Position numbers and translations under genes: made by a program. This document shows, piece by piece, positions 37,465 through 48,255 of a DNA stretch of 64,000 nucleotides (position 1 is its first letter; every line of letters starts with the position of its first letter). The DNA is from Linnemannia elongata (taxonomy: Eukaryota; Mortierellomycota; Mortierellomycetes; Mortierellales; Mortierellaceae). The DNA is taken from positions 1,550,001 through 1,614,000 of the forward strand of contig JAXBDG010000004.1 in assembly GCA_036320915.1 (NCBI GenBank), given 5' to 3'. The notes beneath the pieces were generated by a model. The model saw only the letters and a list, made by a program, of their open reading frames with translations, did no database searches and had not been told where the DNA came from.

Positions 37465-38627
37465 GGAACGTGGCAGCAGACAAAGCGGCCAAGGAGGCCC
37501 AGGCGTTGGTAGGAAAAGAGTGGAAGGTCAGAGTGGAGGATCAGGACGACCTGCGTTACACAGCAAAAATGGCCGGCACTACACTCGAGATCGACACCCG
37601 ACAGGCCCTGAAGATGCAGACAACCAGACGGTGGCACCAGACATGGAGATCACTCAAGAGGCACAAGAGGTCGCTCCAGGACTATGAAGGCACAGACTGG
37701 CTTGGTACTCTTGCTATTATCCACAACAACAAACCAGTACACACATTCTTCAGCTCGCAGCAGGACACCCGACTACGCAGCCACAGGATAAAGAAACTCC
37801 ATGGCATGCTACCGACAATGGACGCCCTTCATGCCCGACGACCAGACCTGTACAAAAACGATCAGTGCCGACAGTGTCATGCGACGACGGAGGACAATGA
37901 GCACATATGGTTATGCCCAGAGAGCAAGGAGACCTACGACGAGATCTGGAAGGACGGACTCGGGAGGATCGACTTCTGGGGAGAGATTGCCACGAAACAC
38001 TTCAACAGAGAGAGGAAGAAGAGAAGGAAGGAGGGAGAAACAGAGCCCAAGGAGATCGGGTGGGTAGCGACGAGTGGCAGAGCATGCAAAGCGGCGCTGA
38101 GGAGGATCGTCAAAAGGCCAAGTACGGAGGACCGTAATGAAGGATACACGGGCGATGAGAAGTGGACGGTCTGCCACATACTCAGAGGACTCGTACCCAA
38201 GGCTCTTGCCACTGAGTGGGCCAAAGTCTTCAAGGAGATGCCCAAGAGCGTTGCCGAACACGTCAGCCGACTATTCTGCAAGTACATCGAGAAGGAGGGC
38301 CGAGAAAAAATATGGAAACCGCGGTGCGAGAGAACCGTCGAATGGGAGAAACAGCAGGGTATCACAGAAAGACGGAAACACAAACCCCCGGAGGAGCGGC
38401 CAAGGTCCCAATGGCAACAAATATATGGACGGAAACCCAGAGCGAATGAATGCGAGTGCGGGCGGCCCCTGGCGGAGCACGAGGAGGGACGATGCCCTGG
38501 CGTTCAGAATGATACACATGCAGCCGACCGAGCGGTGATCGAGGCCTTACTAGGCCGGAGGAGAATGGATATTATGGAAAAAAGAGGAGCGATGACAGTT
38601 AAAGAGTTCGAGACGGAAGACACCTAG
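37465..38627 (+). pseudogene. C-terminal fragment of LINE ORF2 (end of RNase H, zinc-finger region)
   Basis: The reading frame is open from the insertion junction to a TAG at 38625-38627 without internal stops or frameshifts, about 387 codons, but has no start codon of its own. It opens with NVAADKAAKEAQAL, the last helix of RNase H. Near codon 140 it has C-x2-C-x8-H-x3-C in CRQCHATTEDNEHIWLC, as in zf-RVT regions after LINE RNase H. A second Cys/His cluster, CECGRPLAEHEEGRC, lies near the end. The intact frame agrees with recent insertion. Confidence 0.9.
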
Positions 38628-38840
38628 TTTTCCCCCTTGAACCGCCCCCGAAGGGCAGCAAGGGTCATCCGGAGGTATGCGCAGGTGCGCCTGGCGCAGA
38701 ATACGGATTGTGTTTCCTCGGTTTTACGCAGTACACTTTATCTATTCTGCTTTGCTATAACGACGTAGAATACCGTGCTCGCATGAGCTACACTTAGACT
38801 TCCGTTTTCGGATTAAAACTTTGACGTTCCAAAAAAAAAA
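37465..38840 (+). mobile_element. 5'-truncated non-LTR retrotransposon (LINE)
   Basis: This 1,376-bp element is bounded by a perfect 18-bp target-site duplication and ends in ten A, the hallmark of target-primed reverse transcription. It begins inside the end of a LINE RNase H domain (NVAADKAAKEA, with the last catalytic Asp). It continues through a zinc-finger-like segment and a long C-terminal extension, then has a 3' UTR of about 200 bp. Endonuclease, reverse transcriptase and most of RNase H are missing through 5' truncation. The RNase H places the parent element in an RNase-H-bearing (I/Tad-like) group. Confidence 0.94.
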
Positions 38841-38858
38841 CTCACACAGTGCGCATAC
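38841..38858 (+). repeat. Target-site duplication, right copy
   Basis: This is identical to 37447-37464 and directly follows the ten-A tail of the LINE. It lies only 47 bp before the ATG of the next gene. Confidence 0.95.
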
Positions 38859-38905
38859 ACAACACATGCTCTCTTCGTCTCATTTTCTCTCATCCAGCGC
38901 ACATA

Positions 38906-41416
38906 ATGCTCGTCAGCCAGAAAGATTTCGAGAGGCGTCTTCAAGAGTATCTACTGGCAATCCAGCAGAGCACAGATGAGTTTATCGAGTTCCTCGACGG
39001 AGACAGCATCGCCGAGACCCCGCCCCAGGCCAACGCCCTAGACTTCATTATATTCAGCGAGGCGTCTTTCTCGCACCGAGCCTTGGTTTCCAAGGTCTGG
39101 ATGGAGTATGTTCGGAACATAAACGATGCAGAAGAGCGCAGCCGGCTTGAGAGAGACTGGACAGACTCGAAGGATCAGCGACAGCGGCATTTCAAAGATT
39201 CGGAACAGCAAGAAAAGAAGGTTTGTTAAGGAAAACCTAACACAGATGACAGTGGCTCCGCACCATGTTTAGAATAATGCTCAAGCTAACAATGGTACCT
39301 GTGATTGTAGGAAGGATATATTGTGGCACTGGAACATCAAGTCGAGCAGGAGAAGACAAAGGTCTCGAAATTGCACAACAGCCAGATACTGGAGCGGATA
39401 GAAGAGAGAGTTACAACGTCCACCATGGCAGCATCGTCCAGCTCGATTGCAGGTCGCATGTTTACAACCCCACTTGGCTCTCGGCGCGCTTCGTTTACTT
39501 CTAGTACAACTAATACACGGCAAAGGACGTCGGCCGTCACTCTCACCACCACAAAACGTAAAACCTCGGATGCCAACCAGTCCGGATCTTCCACGCCCAG
39601 AAAGCAGCGACGCCAATCGATTGTATCATCTATCTCGGACACATCTATGTCGAGCGTCGCAACTGAGAGCGGTTTTGTCACTCCATTGGCCGCTAATCCA
39701 AACAAGAGCGAGATAGGGACTCTGCCTCACGGAGGGCTCGGTCGTATCTTGTTTCCAGATTTGGGATCGCAACTCTTCCGTCTGGTATGCGAGTGATAGG
39801 CATGATGGACTAAAGTATGATTTGAATGCCTAGGGCGCTTTGCGATCAGCTATCACTTGAGCTAATATTCCGTCTTGCTTTTTTTTTCTTTCCATTTAGC
39901 ATGGCAGAGATGCCCCAGCGTACGGCCCAAGGGATTTGACTCATGATGATGAACGAGATCTTTATGAGCATGCTTTGTCGATTCTGACCAACTGGAGCTC
40001 GGCGACAGTACTAGCCCAAAAGGATTGTCTGTAAGTACCCATCTCCAGTCGGTGGAAAGGCGCAGGTCTGTTGTTGTGTGCACTGTCTAAATTCTTTGAT
40101 CCTTCTGTTTTTTTTTGTTCGCAGGACGGCGCTCTCTGGAATAATCAATACGGTGGACCCCAACAATCGAACATTGTATCGCAACTTCAAGCTATACTCT
40201 GGAATGTGCGTAGTAGAAGACCTATTTTTGGTTACTGAAACACAACGTACTATGTTCACAATAATCATCCAATTGCTTGGCCAGGGTTGGGACCAGGATG
40301 TAATCAACCTGCGTCGACATGCCGGCCGACGCAAATATGAGCTGGAGGAACAGAGCGAGAAAGGCGGCTGGCAGGAGAACTCAAAGGCGATGGCTGAGGA
40401 ATATGACTCGATGAAAATTCTCGAAAAGGTGTAAGTATTGTATGATAGCGTGTACATGTTATACACTGTTCGGTTACTCCCAGACGCTTACCGGTTGCTC
40501 CTCTATTTCTGCTCGATAGCTGTGACAATATCATCAAGAGGAGCACAATCGCCAATCGGTCGGAGACAGAGGATTGCTGTTTGTGGGCTGATGTTGCAAT
40601 GTGTCTCCTGGAAGGTCAAGACGTTCAAGTGCGTCTGGGGGAGCTCGGGGCCCAGACAACCCGAGCAGACCGGACTTTGTTAGAAGGACTGTACTCCGGA
40701 ACGGATTCGGGCGTAAAGTCGAGAAAGATTGGTATCTTTTTCTGCAAGCAACTTGGACGGGACGAGGACGTTCTGGAGCTGACATCATGGGAAGCGAAGA
40801 GCTTGCCGGCGACGCCAGGAACCTTAATGATCCAGCGACGGAAGAATATAAGGCACAATTGCTGTATCTTGAATAACATTGTAGCACGGACAGGAGATGC
40901 GTCAATATGGAACCAGCAGGAGCAGCCTTTCAACTCACCTATCATTCTGGACATTGAAGGTCACCGTGGCCTTCCGTACCGGATCTTGAGACTGACCAAT
41001 GGTCTCTTTGTGGCAGGTGGTTGCGCGCTCGAGGAGAGGATGATTTGTTTACCGAGAGACGGAAAAGCCATCCGTTCTTTCCTGGAGCGTGGACATATGA
41101 GTGCTCTGCTGCGAGTCAAGGTAGGACCCGCTCCCCTATTTGTCTTTCAACGATGTTTAGACCACATCAAGGTGCTGACGCTCGCTTCATCTATTTACTC
41201 ATGGTTTAGGCCGAGATGGAAACCTTCAACAGCAGAATTGCAGCTGCAGCGGATGAGCAGGACGAGAAGGTGGGGTTTGCAAAGATGATGGGGCACAGAT
41301 TGGAGATGCGCACGCACGCGGTGTTTTATACTCCGTCAAAAAGATATGGGCGAACAATTCAAAACGAGCAGCCCAAGGATCTACTTGCAGATGATTTCCA
41401 GGCTGCAAATTGCTGA
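38906..41416 (+). CDS. Unrecognised protein, six exons, 677 aa
   Basis: Exons 38906-39220, 39311-39784, 39900-40030, 40125-40430, 40520-41120 and 41210-41416 join in phase to 677 residues. I do not recognise a named family. The N-terminal ~150 residues are helical and charged (FERRLQEYLLAIQQSTDEFIEF, and LEHQVEQEKTKVSKL, a likely coiled coil). A Ser/Thr-rich basic linker follows. A folded C-terminal half begins at HDDERDLYEHALSILTNWSS. It contains ADVAMCLLEG, VRLGELGAQ and DVLELTSWEAKS, an order that loosely resembles a PD-(D/E)XK nuclease core. The segment LMIQRRKNIRHNCCILNNI then follows. That resemblance is inference only. A LINE has inserted 47 bp upstream of the ATG. Intron 1 has an unusual GTTTGT donor. 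Confidence 0.78.
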
Positions 41417-41683
41417 CGATGAATAAAGGCTTTTTAAGCTGGCACGAGCAACGGTTTATGCTTTCGTTGAGGTCCTTTCTTAGACAAGTGCTTATTCATT
41501 ATGTGTCAGTAGGTTCCGATCTGTATAACAAAAAAAAAGGCGATAGGATGTGTGTTATCTTCGTTGTGAGGAGTAGGTTTGTCTAGTGCGCAATCATGCA
41601 TGCTCATGCTCGCAAAAAAAAAAAAAAATTAGCACTTTCAGATATAAGTGCGGGATCACCCAAAAGGGTTTATTACGGCTGCT

Positions 41684-44048
41684 CTAATACTTCTCCTTCT
41701 CGCGGCCTCCATATCCATCCTCCGTCTTGTAACCACGAGCAATACCAGCACGTCCCTCAGTCGCAAGCTCAACAGGCGTCTCGCCCAACTTGACTTCCAA
41801 CCCCTTGAACTGCCTCGACTGTAAGTACTCCCCAGAAGCGCTCGACATCAGTGTAGCAACACTAGTGTTCTTGTCCCTCAACGTCAGATCCTTGGATCCT
41901 TCAATCAGAGCCGACAGCTCCTTGGAATCCTCCTTGTTGGTCGTGTACTTCTTGGACTGCTTGAACTGTCCAGTCACCAACGAGAAATGAGGACGTTCAT
42001 CTTCGTCGCTATCAACATCCGACCCATCATCATCTTCCCGATCCGAGGCCGCGTCCAGTTGAGCCTGAGAGATCTTGATCTTGTCCACACCAATCTTGTC
42101 GTCGTCCGGCAGGAGCTCCTGGAAGTTTGTCACATAGTCGCCCGTCCACTCTCTAGACTTGCTGAGCGCAATCTCGAGTTCGTAAGGGGTCACGATGGGC
42201 CTGTAGAACTCTTTGCTGTCGATCAAAGTGTTTTCGGGACAGGCCACGTACACAAAGCAGTCGATTTCCATAAAGTTGGCCATCTTGGCCACGTTCAGCT
42301 TGCCCATCACGAACGTGTATGCCTTTTTGCCCTTGGACTCGATCAACGCCTTCAAGTGCTGAATCATCGTCATATACGATGCTAGATACACCCACGTAAA
42401 AAAAAAAAAAAGGTACGCCTTAGTCTCTGCCCTGTGCTACACATTGCATAGACTGCAGCAAGGCGAAGCGTCATGCTAGATATTCAACTTACCGACGCCC
42501 AAGGTTCCGACAGCGATTCCAATGACATCTGCATCCTTGGCTTTCTGAACCAAAAAGTACCGACGCATCAGGGCCTTGTTGACTTGTGCAGACTCGAGAC
42601 GACCCTGCTTCTTCTCTGGATTGTACGAGTACGTCTCACACTTGCTGTGGGTCATCATGATGTTGGATAGCGTGGGGCTCTCATCTCCAATGTAGAAAAT
42701 CGCGTAGTCCTCGATACTATCACCCTCAGGCAAGTCATAAGTCCGACCAAATCGCCTCCTCTTGTTGCTGCTAGGTGTCTCCTCCGTTGTCATCGTTCCT
42801 GTTGATGCTGCTCCTGCCTGTTGCATCGTCGATGTAGCCTTAGCACATCCTCCGGTCGAACTGTTACATGTCAAATCACCCGACTTTTCGCCACTCTGAC
42901 AGCAGGATGATGATGATGATGGCTCTGTCGAGCATGCCTGCTTGTTACCACAGCACGAAGACTCGGACTTTTTCTGACAACAGCCTCCAGCAGCCTTTGG
43001 TATATCCTGACTCGAGAGCACATAGGCGAGGTTAGACTCTGTTTCGACTCTTGACTTGATAATGTTGGTATAGCTCTTCTCGCCCTCCAATGTTGACAAC
43101 AGGCTCTCTATTGTATCGTAGGTCATGAAAATTCAGAATAGAATTAATATCATGCGGCACTTCTCACTTTGCTTAGACCATAACGGCATCTCTTCCAATC
43201 CTTTGACACTGAGTGCTCCTTACCGACGCAATGGGCGTAAATAACGTCGTACATCAAAATGACCTTCTGAGCCTTGTCCTTTGCAAAGAATCCGTCAAAC
43301 ACTGTGGCGCAATCCTGAACATCCACTGGCTGCTTTCCGAAAACATAAATAACAGGAAGTCGTGATGTTCTAGAGTACAAATAAAAGTGTGTTCAAAGAG
43401 ACTTTGTGATGAGTTCAAAAAGGTTCGATATCAACTGCTGCTAATATTTAAACAATATTCAAGCCGGACATGAACTTACGGGCTCTGGCAAGATCGGCCA
43501 TAGTGGATGATGGCATCGGCTGAGATGTGCTGCGCTGCAACCTCGTCCACACAACAGCTACACAAGTCAGTCGAAAATAAGAAAAACAGAGTTCGTCAGT
43601 GAGTTGACAATCTCTACATGAACGCAATATCCTGTTTAATTGATCCATGCCTCACCTTCCGTAGGAGGTATCTGCCAATATGAAGACTGCGCTACCGGTC
43701 TGGTCCCTGATCAACTGAGCCACAAGTCCAGAGTCGGGCAACAGGTCGTCCGGGAACTGCAATGCAATCTATATGTGTAGCACGAAAAATTCTGTCAGTC
43801 CCTGAAGTTCGTGCATTGGCAATATACATGTTCATTCCTGAAAGAACAGATAGATAGGGTATTACTCGCTTGTAGCCTCGCTCCTTGATAGCTCCGACGG
43901 TGCGCTCAATTTCGTAGATGTCCGAGCAGGCGTTGATCTTGTCCTGAGCCTCGGATGCCAGTTTGCTGTGATGCACTTCAATCTGGCGGGCAATGACCGC
44001 CGAGCCGTCGTCGGCAAAGTTGGAAGGTCCTGAGAGCGAGTTGGACAT
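41684..44048 (-). CDS. DPH2: Diphthamide biosynthesis protein 2
   Basis: Six exons (44048-43866, 43768-43656, 43557-43480, 43369-43224, 43107-42493, 42381-41684) encode 610 residues. DPH2 partners with DPH1 in the radical-SAM [4Fe-4S] complex that transfers 3-amino-3-carboxypropyl to the elongation factor 2 histidine, the first step of diphthamide synthesis in the cytosol. Family segments include [63 protein letters not shown] and [31 protein letters not shown]. Cysteines in the SCCVDEVA and VACPEN segments are the expected cluster-region residues. An unusual insertion rich in CC pairs lies after [10 protein letters not shown] (see separate entry). The C-terminus [16 protein letters not shown] is the expected acidic/aromatic tail. 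Confidence 0.94.
42840..42998 (-). other. Cysteine-rich insertion in DPH2
   Basis: About 50 codons inside exon 5 hold nine cysteines, three of them as CC pairs (GGCCQ, SSCCG, SSCCQ) and three singly (QAC, DLTC, GGC), in a Ser/Lys/Gly background. It lies between two conserved DPH2 segments and is in phase, with no splice sites that would remove it cleanly. Confidence 0.85.
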
Positions 44049-44326
44049 TAGTGTGTGTGTCGAATGAAGAGCGTGGGATAGAAATGAGAGTATGGTCCTT
44101 TGAACACTTGTGGAGCAGAACTTTTTTTTTTCCTAGGGAAGAGGGCAAAGCGCGGTTCAGCAGTCACCCTTCATGCGGATAAGCCACACCCGGATATGCC
44201 AGGCACAAACAACGCTCTATTCTGCCTTCTACGCCTACTTGCATACATATCCTCGGCCAACACCACTACTCCTCTCTCCTCTCCTCTCTTCGACCGACGG
44301 CAGCTCCTTCTCAAATAACGACCACC
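44049..44326. promoter_or_regulatory. Shared promoter between DPH2 and uS12m
   Basis: Only 278 bp separate the divergent start codons, so both promoters lie here. The uS12m side is CT-rich just before its ATG. No clear TATA box was seen. Confidence 0.6.
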
Positions 44327-44860
44327 ATGTTCAACCTGCGATCCCTCATGGCTGCATTGCCAACCCGCACAGCCGCCCTCAGAACCCCATTAACCACCCC
44401 TGCCGCCACCACCACACCCGTCACATCCATGCTCCGCCAGATTCACTTCAACAACACCCTCCACCAACAGACCCGATCCATGGCCTCGCTCAACCAGGTC
44501 ATGCGCGGCTGCCGCAAGACCTTCAAGAAGGACTCCAAATCCCCTGCCCTCGACGCCTGCTTCCAAAAGAAGGGCGTCTGCGTCCGTGTCTTCACCCAGA
44601 AGCCCCGTAAGCCTAACTCGGCCGTCCGTAAGGTCGCCCGTGTCAAACTCTCGAACGACAAGGTCGTCAACGCCTATATCCCCGGTGAGGGCCACAACCT
44701 CCAGGAGCATTCCGTCGTCCTCGTCCGCGGCGGTCGTGTTCCCGATCTTCCCGGAGTCCGTTATCACTTGGTTCGTGGTGCTATGGATCTCCAGGGTGTC
44801 CCCAACAGACGCACCTCCCGCTCAAAATACGGAACCAAGAAGCCCAAGAAGGCCGAGTAG
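44327..44860 (+). CDS. MRPS12: Mitochondrial small-subunit ribosomal protein uS12m
   Basis: This intronless gene encodes 177 residues. The first ~50 residues are Arg/Thr/Ala-rich without acidic residues ([19 protein letters not shown]), a typical mitochondrial targeting sequence. The mature part follows bacterial S12 throughout: [80 protein letters not shown] and the basic end [10 protein letters not shown]. The KPRKPNSA and LPGVRYH loops that line the decoding centre are intact. It acts in the mitochondrial ribosome. It is divergently transcribed from DPH2. Confidence 0.97.
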   Translation: MFNLRSLMAALPTRTAALRTPLTTPAATTTPVTSMLRQIHFNNTLHQQTRSMASLNQVMRGCRKTFKKDSKSPALDACFQKKGVCVRVFTQKPRKPNSAVRKVARVKLSNDKVVNAYIPGEGHNLQEHSVVLVRGGRVPDLPGVRYHLVRGAMDLQGVPNRRTSRSKYGTKKPKKAE

Positions 44861-45239
44861 AGGAACGGACGTCTCTCTTTTTGTACATCAGCAGATCGCA
44901 GGATAGACGGTAACTACGTCAACAACATCAGGACGTTTTTTGACGGAGGATCGGATCCACCATTTTTTTTTTCAACCGTGGCACCATATCTCAGCATCGC
45001 GAGAATTAATCCCCAATACAGCACGGACAGCATGGAGGAGGCGTAGTTGAGAGGAGGGGGAGGAGGGGGAGGAGATGAATATAGACAGGACCCAGCCAGA
45101 GGACCACGACTGTAATAAAATATCAACATATCAAGCATCGTATTCAGGAATCGCGAATGCATCTCTATGTTTTTGCCGTTTTCTTTTCGTTTATTTGTTC
45201 CATGGACAATGCCTGACCTAAGCATGGTTCCATGAGCGT
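44861..45239. other. Convergent 3' spacer
   Basis: This 379-bp stretch holds the 3' flanks of uS12m and VPS28, which are convergent. An AATAAA-like ATAAAATA occurs near 45115. No gene was seen. Confidence 0.5.
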
Positions 45240-46519
45240 TTACTGGTTGTCAAGCCATCCACGGAAGGCAGTGTAATTGCTTTCAAGATCAAACTCCAGT
45301 TGTCGCTTTTCCTCCGCGTTCAATTCCTCGCTTGCCTTCATGCTGTTCAACTTGATCAACCTATTTGTGTTTGGCCACAAACGTAGATTTAATTAGTATC
45401 AGCATACTCCATCAACTTCGCACAGCATAGAATCCATTCGAATTGTAGGCATCGTAGTTACCATTCTCGAACTTTGGCTCTTCCCTCAAAGTCTGCTGGC
45501 AAGGAGCGCACATTGTTGAGACTCTGCATCAGATCGGCAAGTAGAGGATGAATTTGGTCCACTGCCGCCATTCCCAACTTGAGCACATCCACAACCGTAA
45601 TATAACTCTACAGTTGTCAAAAATGGAACGAACCAGACATCAGTGTTAGCTATCGCAATGACAAAAGGACATAAAGTAGCCAGAAGTCCATATCTCATGA
45701 CGCAATGAATGTACCTGGACGGTCTCGGCAACGTATTTGGCGGTACGGTGTCCGTTTGCTTCGTTCGAAACGCCATCACCAAACTCCACGGTCGCCGGCA
45801 CTCCAATCTTGATCCTCTTGGCTGCCGCTGGGCAGTTGAGGTTGTACTCCTTCATGAACTTTTCCAAATCAGGAACCACCTCGCCGAGCAAACTCGATGC
45901 TGTCCTGAACTGTGCAATCAACTGTCGACATGCTGGGGTGTATCTAATATGTTTGACAAGTTGATATGACATCAGTAAGGCTGCCATCCGTTCAATTGAA
46001 CAACTGACAGTTGAGGCTATTCCCGTTTTCATGATCTTGGCGCTGTCCGGCTATTTATATCCTGAACGGAACACACTCCCGTAAGAAGAAGACGTACTCT
46101 GTATGGGTGATGGAACTGCGAATGTACGCCAACTCCAGATGCTCTAATACGACAATGATAGAGTACAGATCTGCCATGTTGTCCATTTGTGCTCGCTCGC
46201 GGTTGTTTGTTGTCAGCCTGATTTCTTCGTCCAAATTGATACCAGGCAGAGCTATTACAAACATTTGTATGAAAAAGGAGGTATGAAGTCATGTTAGTCA
46301 GACCTGGTGGTATCACTAACTTCTTGGCGGGGATCCTGGTCAGAGTCGCCTTTATGGGTTGAGACAACGTTCAGCATGAGAGGAAACGGTGAGGAGTCCC
46401 TTACGTCGAGCGCTGTTATTGGATGCTCCACCAAACGGAGAGGACCCCGAGAAAGAAGACCCAGGGGAAGAAGAGCCATTGACCGTGGCCAGGTACTTTT
46501 GTGTTTGGTTGAATGACAT
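45240..46519 (-). CDS. VPS28: ESCRT-I subunit Vps28
   Basis: Six exons (46519-46405, 46349-46317, 46251-46098, 45943-45715, 45607-45462, 45360-45240) encode 265 residues. Vps28 links ESCRT-I to ESCRT-II on endosomes for sorting of ubiquitinated membrane proteins. The first ~40 residues are a Ser/Gly-rich extension. The ESCRT-I core domain has LPGINLDEEIRLTTNNRERAQMDNMADLYSI and YTPACRQLIAQFRTA, plus FMKEYNLNCPAAAKRI with the conserved Cys and RI. The C-terminal four-helix domain runs from ITVVDVLKLGMAAVDQIHPLLADLM to ESNYTAFRGWLD. Exon 2 is a 33-nt micro-exon whose donor is GTGATA. It was chosen because the neighbouring GTTAGT leaves the wrong phase for the next exon. Confidence 0.94.
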
Positions 46520-46878
46520 TGAGCTTGATGTTCGAGAGCGAGAAAGTGCGTGTATGTGTGTTCCGTCCAGTCGCGTAGTTCTGTTGGGCAATCGAGATGA
46601 TAGGTATTATGCAAGTGGGAGGAGGAGTAGTGATGAGTGAGGCAGAAAGGGTCGATGGGTATTAGATGTGATGAGGTTGAAAAGAGGAGAAGAAGAGTCA
46701 AGAGTAGAGAAAGTGAGAAGAGAAGCAAGAAAGCAAGAACGTCGTCTGATAAAAGTGGACTGTTTTCTCACACCGCACTTCAGCTTAAAAAGAGCAGCTT
46801 GGCCCATAAAGAGATCTCTTCTTTTCAACTTTTTTTTTTCAACCGAAAGACACATTCACCGACAACATACAAGCCAAG
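46520..46878. promoter_or_regulatory. Shared promoter between VPS28 and the Gln-rich protein gene
   Basis: The two divergent start codons are 359 bp apart. The sequence is purine-rich on the VPS28 side (pyrimidine-rich leader on its sense strand). The other side carries TTTTTTTTTC just before the plus-strand ATG. Confidence 0.55.
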
Positions 46879-47819
46879 ATGAACAACTCATTCAGAGGCG
46901 GACATGGCAGAGGACCACGAGGAGGAGGCGGCCCTGGAGGAATGAACTTTCAGTAATCAACACATTGCACTCACATCTCAATGTCAACTTCATTTTCAAC
47001 TCATTTTCATTCTCGCTGACCCTCAACGCGCTTTGCCACCTCATACTATTACTCACGCATACTCACGTAATTCCCACTAATACCCTCAACTTCATAGGAA
47101 CGACATGTCACAACAACAGCAGCAACAGCAGCAACCCTTCGGATTCCAGCAGCAGCGCGGGTACCCTCCACACATGATGCAACAGCAGCCTGGCCAACAG
47201 CAACAACAACCCCACAACATGCCACAACAGATCCAAATCCCAAATAGTCAACAGAGCCAGAGATACATGTCTGGAGGAATGCCCTCCCCGTCACTCGTCC
47301 AGCCAAGTTCTATGGGCGGATACCCAGGAGCAAGCGGAGCCGTAGTTGGGTGCGTTAGAGGCTCATCGTCTACTCATTCGAGTTGGATATCACGCGTTCC
47401 TCGGGATACATGGTGAAGAAACTAAACTAATTTTTCTGCATTCACTTGTTGTAGATCAAGCCCCAATGCCACTCAGATGCCCTTTGGACCTCCAGTTAGA
47501 CCAGTCGACCAAGCACCCAAATCCCACCACGACGTAAGCTTTCAGTTATTTTCATTCTTTCATCGACATATTTTGTTCCGCATATGCATCGACAATATAT
47601 ACTCATGTATTTTAATTATCAATCCTTTTCATCGACAAAACATAGATCCTGCGCAAACATAACGAAGAATACGCATCGAGACAGACGGCATCCAACGCTG
47701 TGAATCAGGCCCAGGGTTTGACCCCCGGAACCTATTTCCCAGTACCAAAGGCCAAGCACAATAACACTATTATCCCTGTTCTTCCACGGCCCGTCAATCC
47801 GTATCCAACAAACGAATAG
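46879..47819 (+). CDS. Gln/Gly-rich low-complexity protein, unrecognised
   Basis: Four exons (46879-46952, 47098-47349, 47455-47533, 47646-47819) encode 192 residues. The start is Gly/Arg-rich with RGG-like repeats (RGGHGRGPRGGGG). A region of poly-Gln and PHMMQQQPGQQQQQ with prion-like composition follows, then a Pro/Ser/Gly stretch. A short, more ordered end (ILRKHNEEYASRQTASNAVNQAQGLTPGTYFPVPK) closes the protein. RGG and Q-rich composition is typical of RNA-binding or granule proteins, but no RNA-binding domain is present. Function is unknown. All junctions keep phase, and the TAA that would end exon 1 falls inside the intron donor (CAGTAA), which supports splicing there. Confidence 0.72.
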
Positions 47820-48255
47820 GGACAACGACTCTCTCAAGCACACATATAACAAAAAACGAAAGTCATGCCAGTTTCTTTCCCTCTACTCTTCAACTCCATA
47901 CTCGCACATATGAACCTCGTCTGCTTTTACTCTCCAACTCCTTATTCTGCATCTGAACAAGAGGTTATTCTAGGCACAGCTCGGAGCAATTCGAGAGATT
48001 TTAATTCAACTACCCACTTGTGCATTTGCTCTCCAACACTGCGAGAATAAAAACATAACGACTTTTGACCTTGAACATCTTTCAACGACAGAACAGCACA
48101 GGTAACAAAATCAAGAGTTGGTGACAAGCAAAATGGAGAACAAAAAGAAAAGTGACATTGAGGTGTATGTTTTGCAAAATGAAAGAATGTATTTTGGATT
48201 TGCTATTCTGGTTGTGGATAATTACAAAGGTGTTGTGCTAAAAGTGTACAAGAGT
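47820..48255. other. Convergent 3' spacer
   Basis: This 436-bp spacer lies between the convergent Gln-rich gene and HSP90. It contains the 3' flanks of both and an AATAAAAAC motif near 48049. No gene was seen. Confidence 0.5.
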
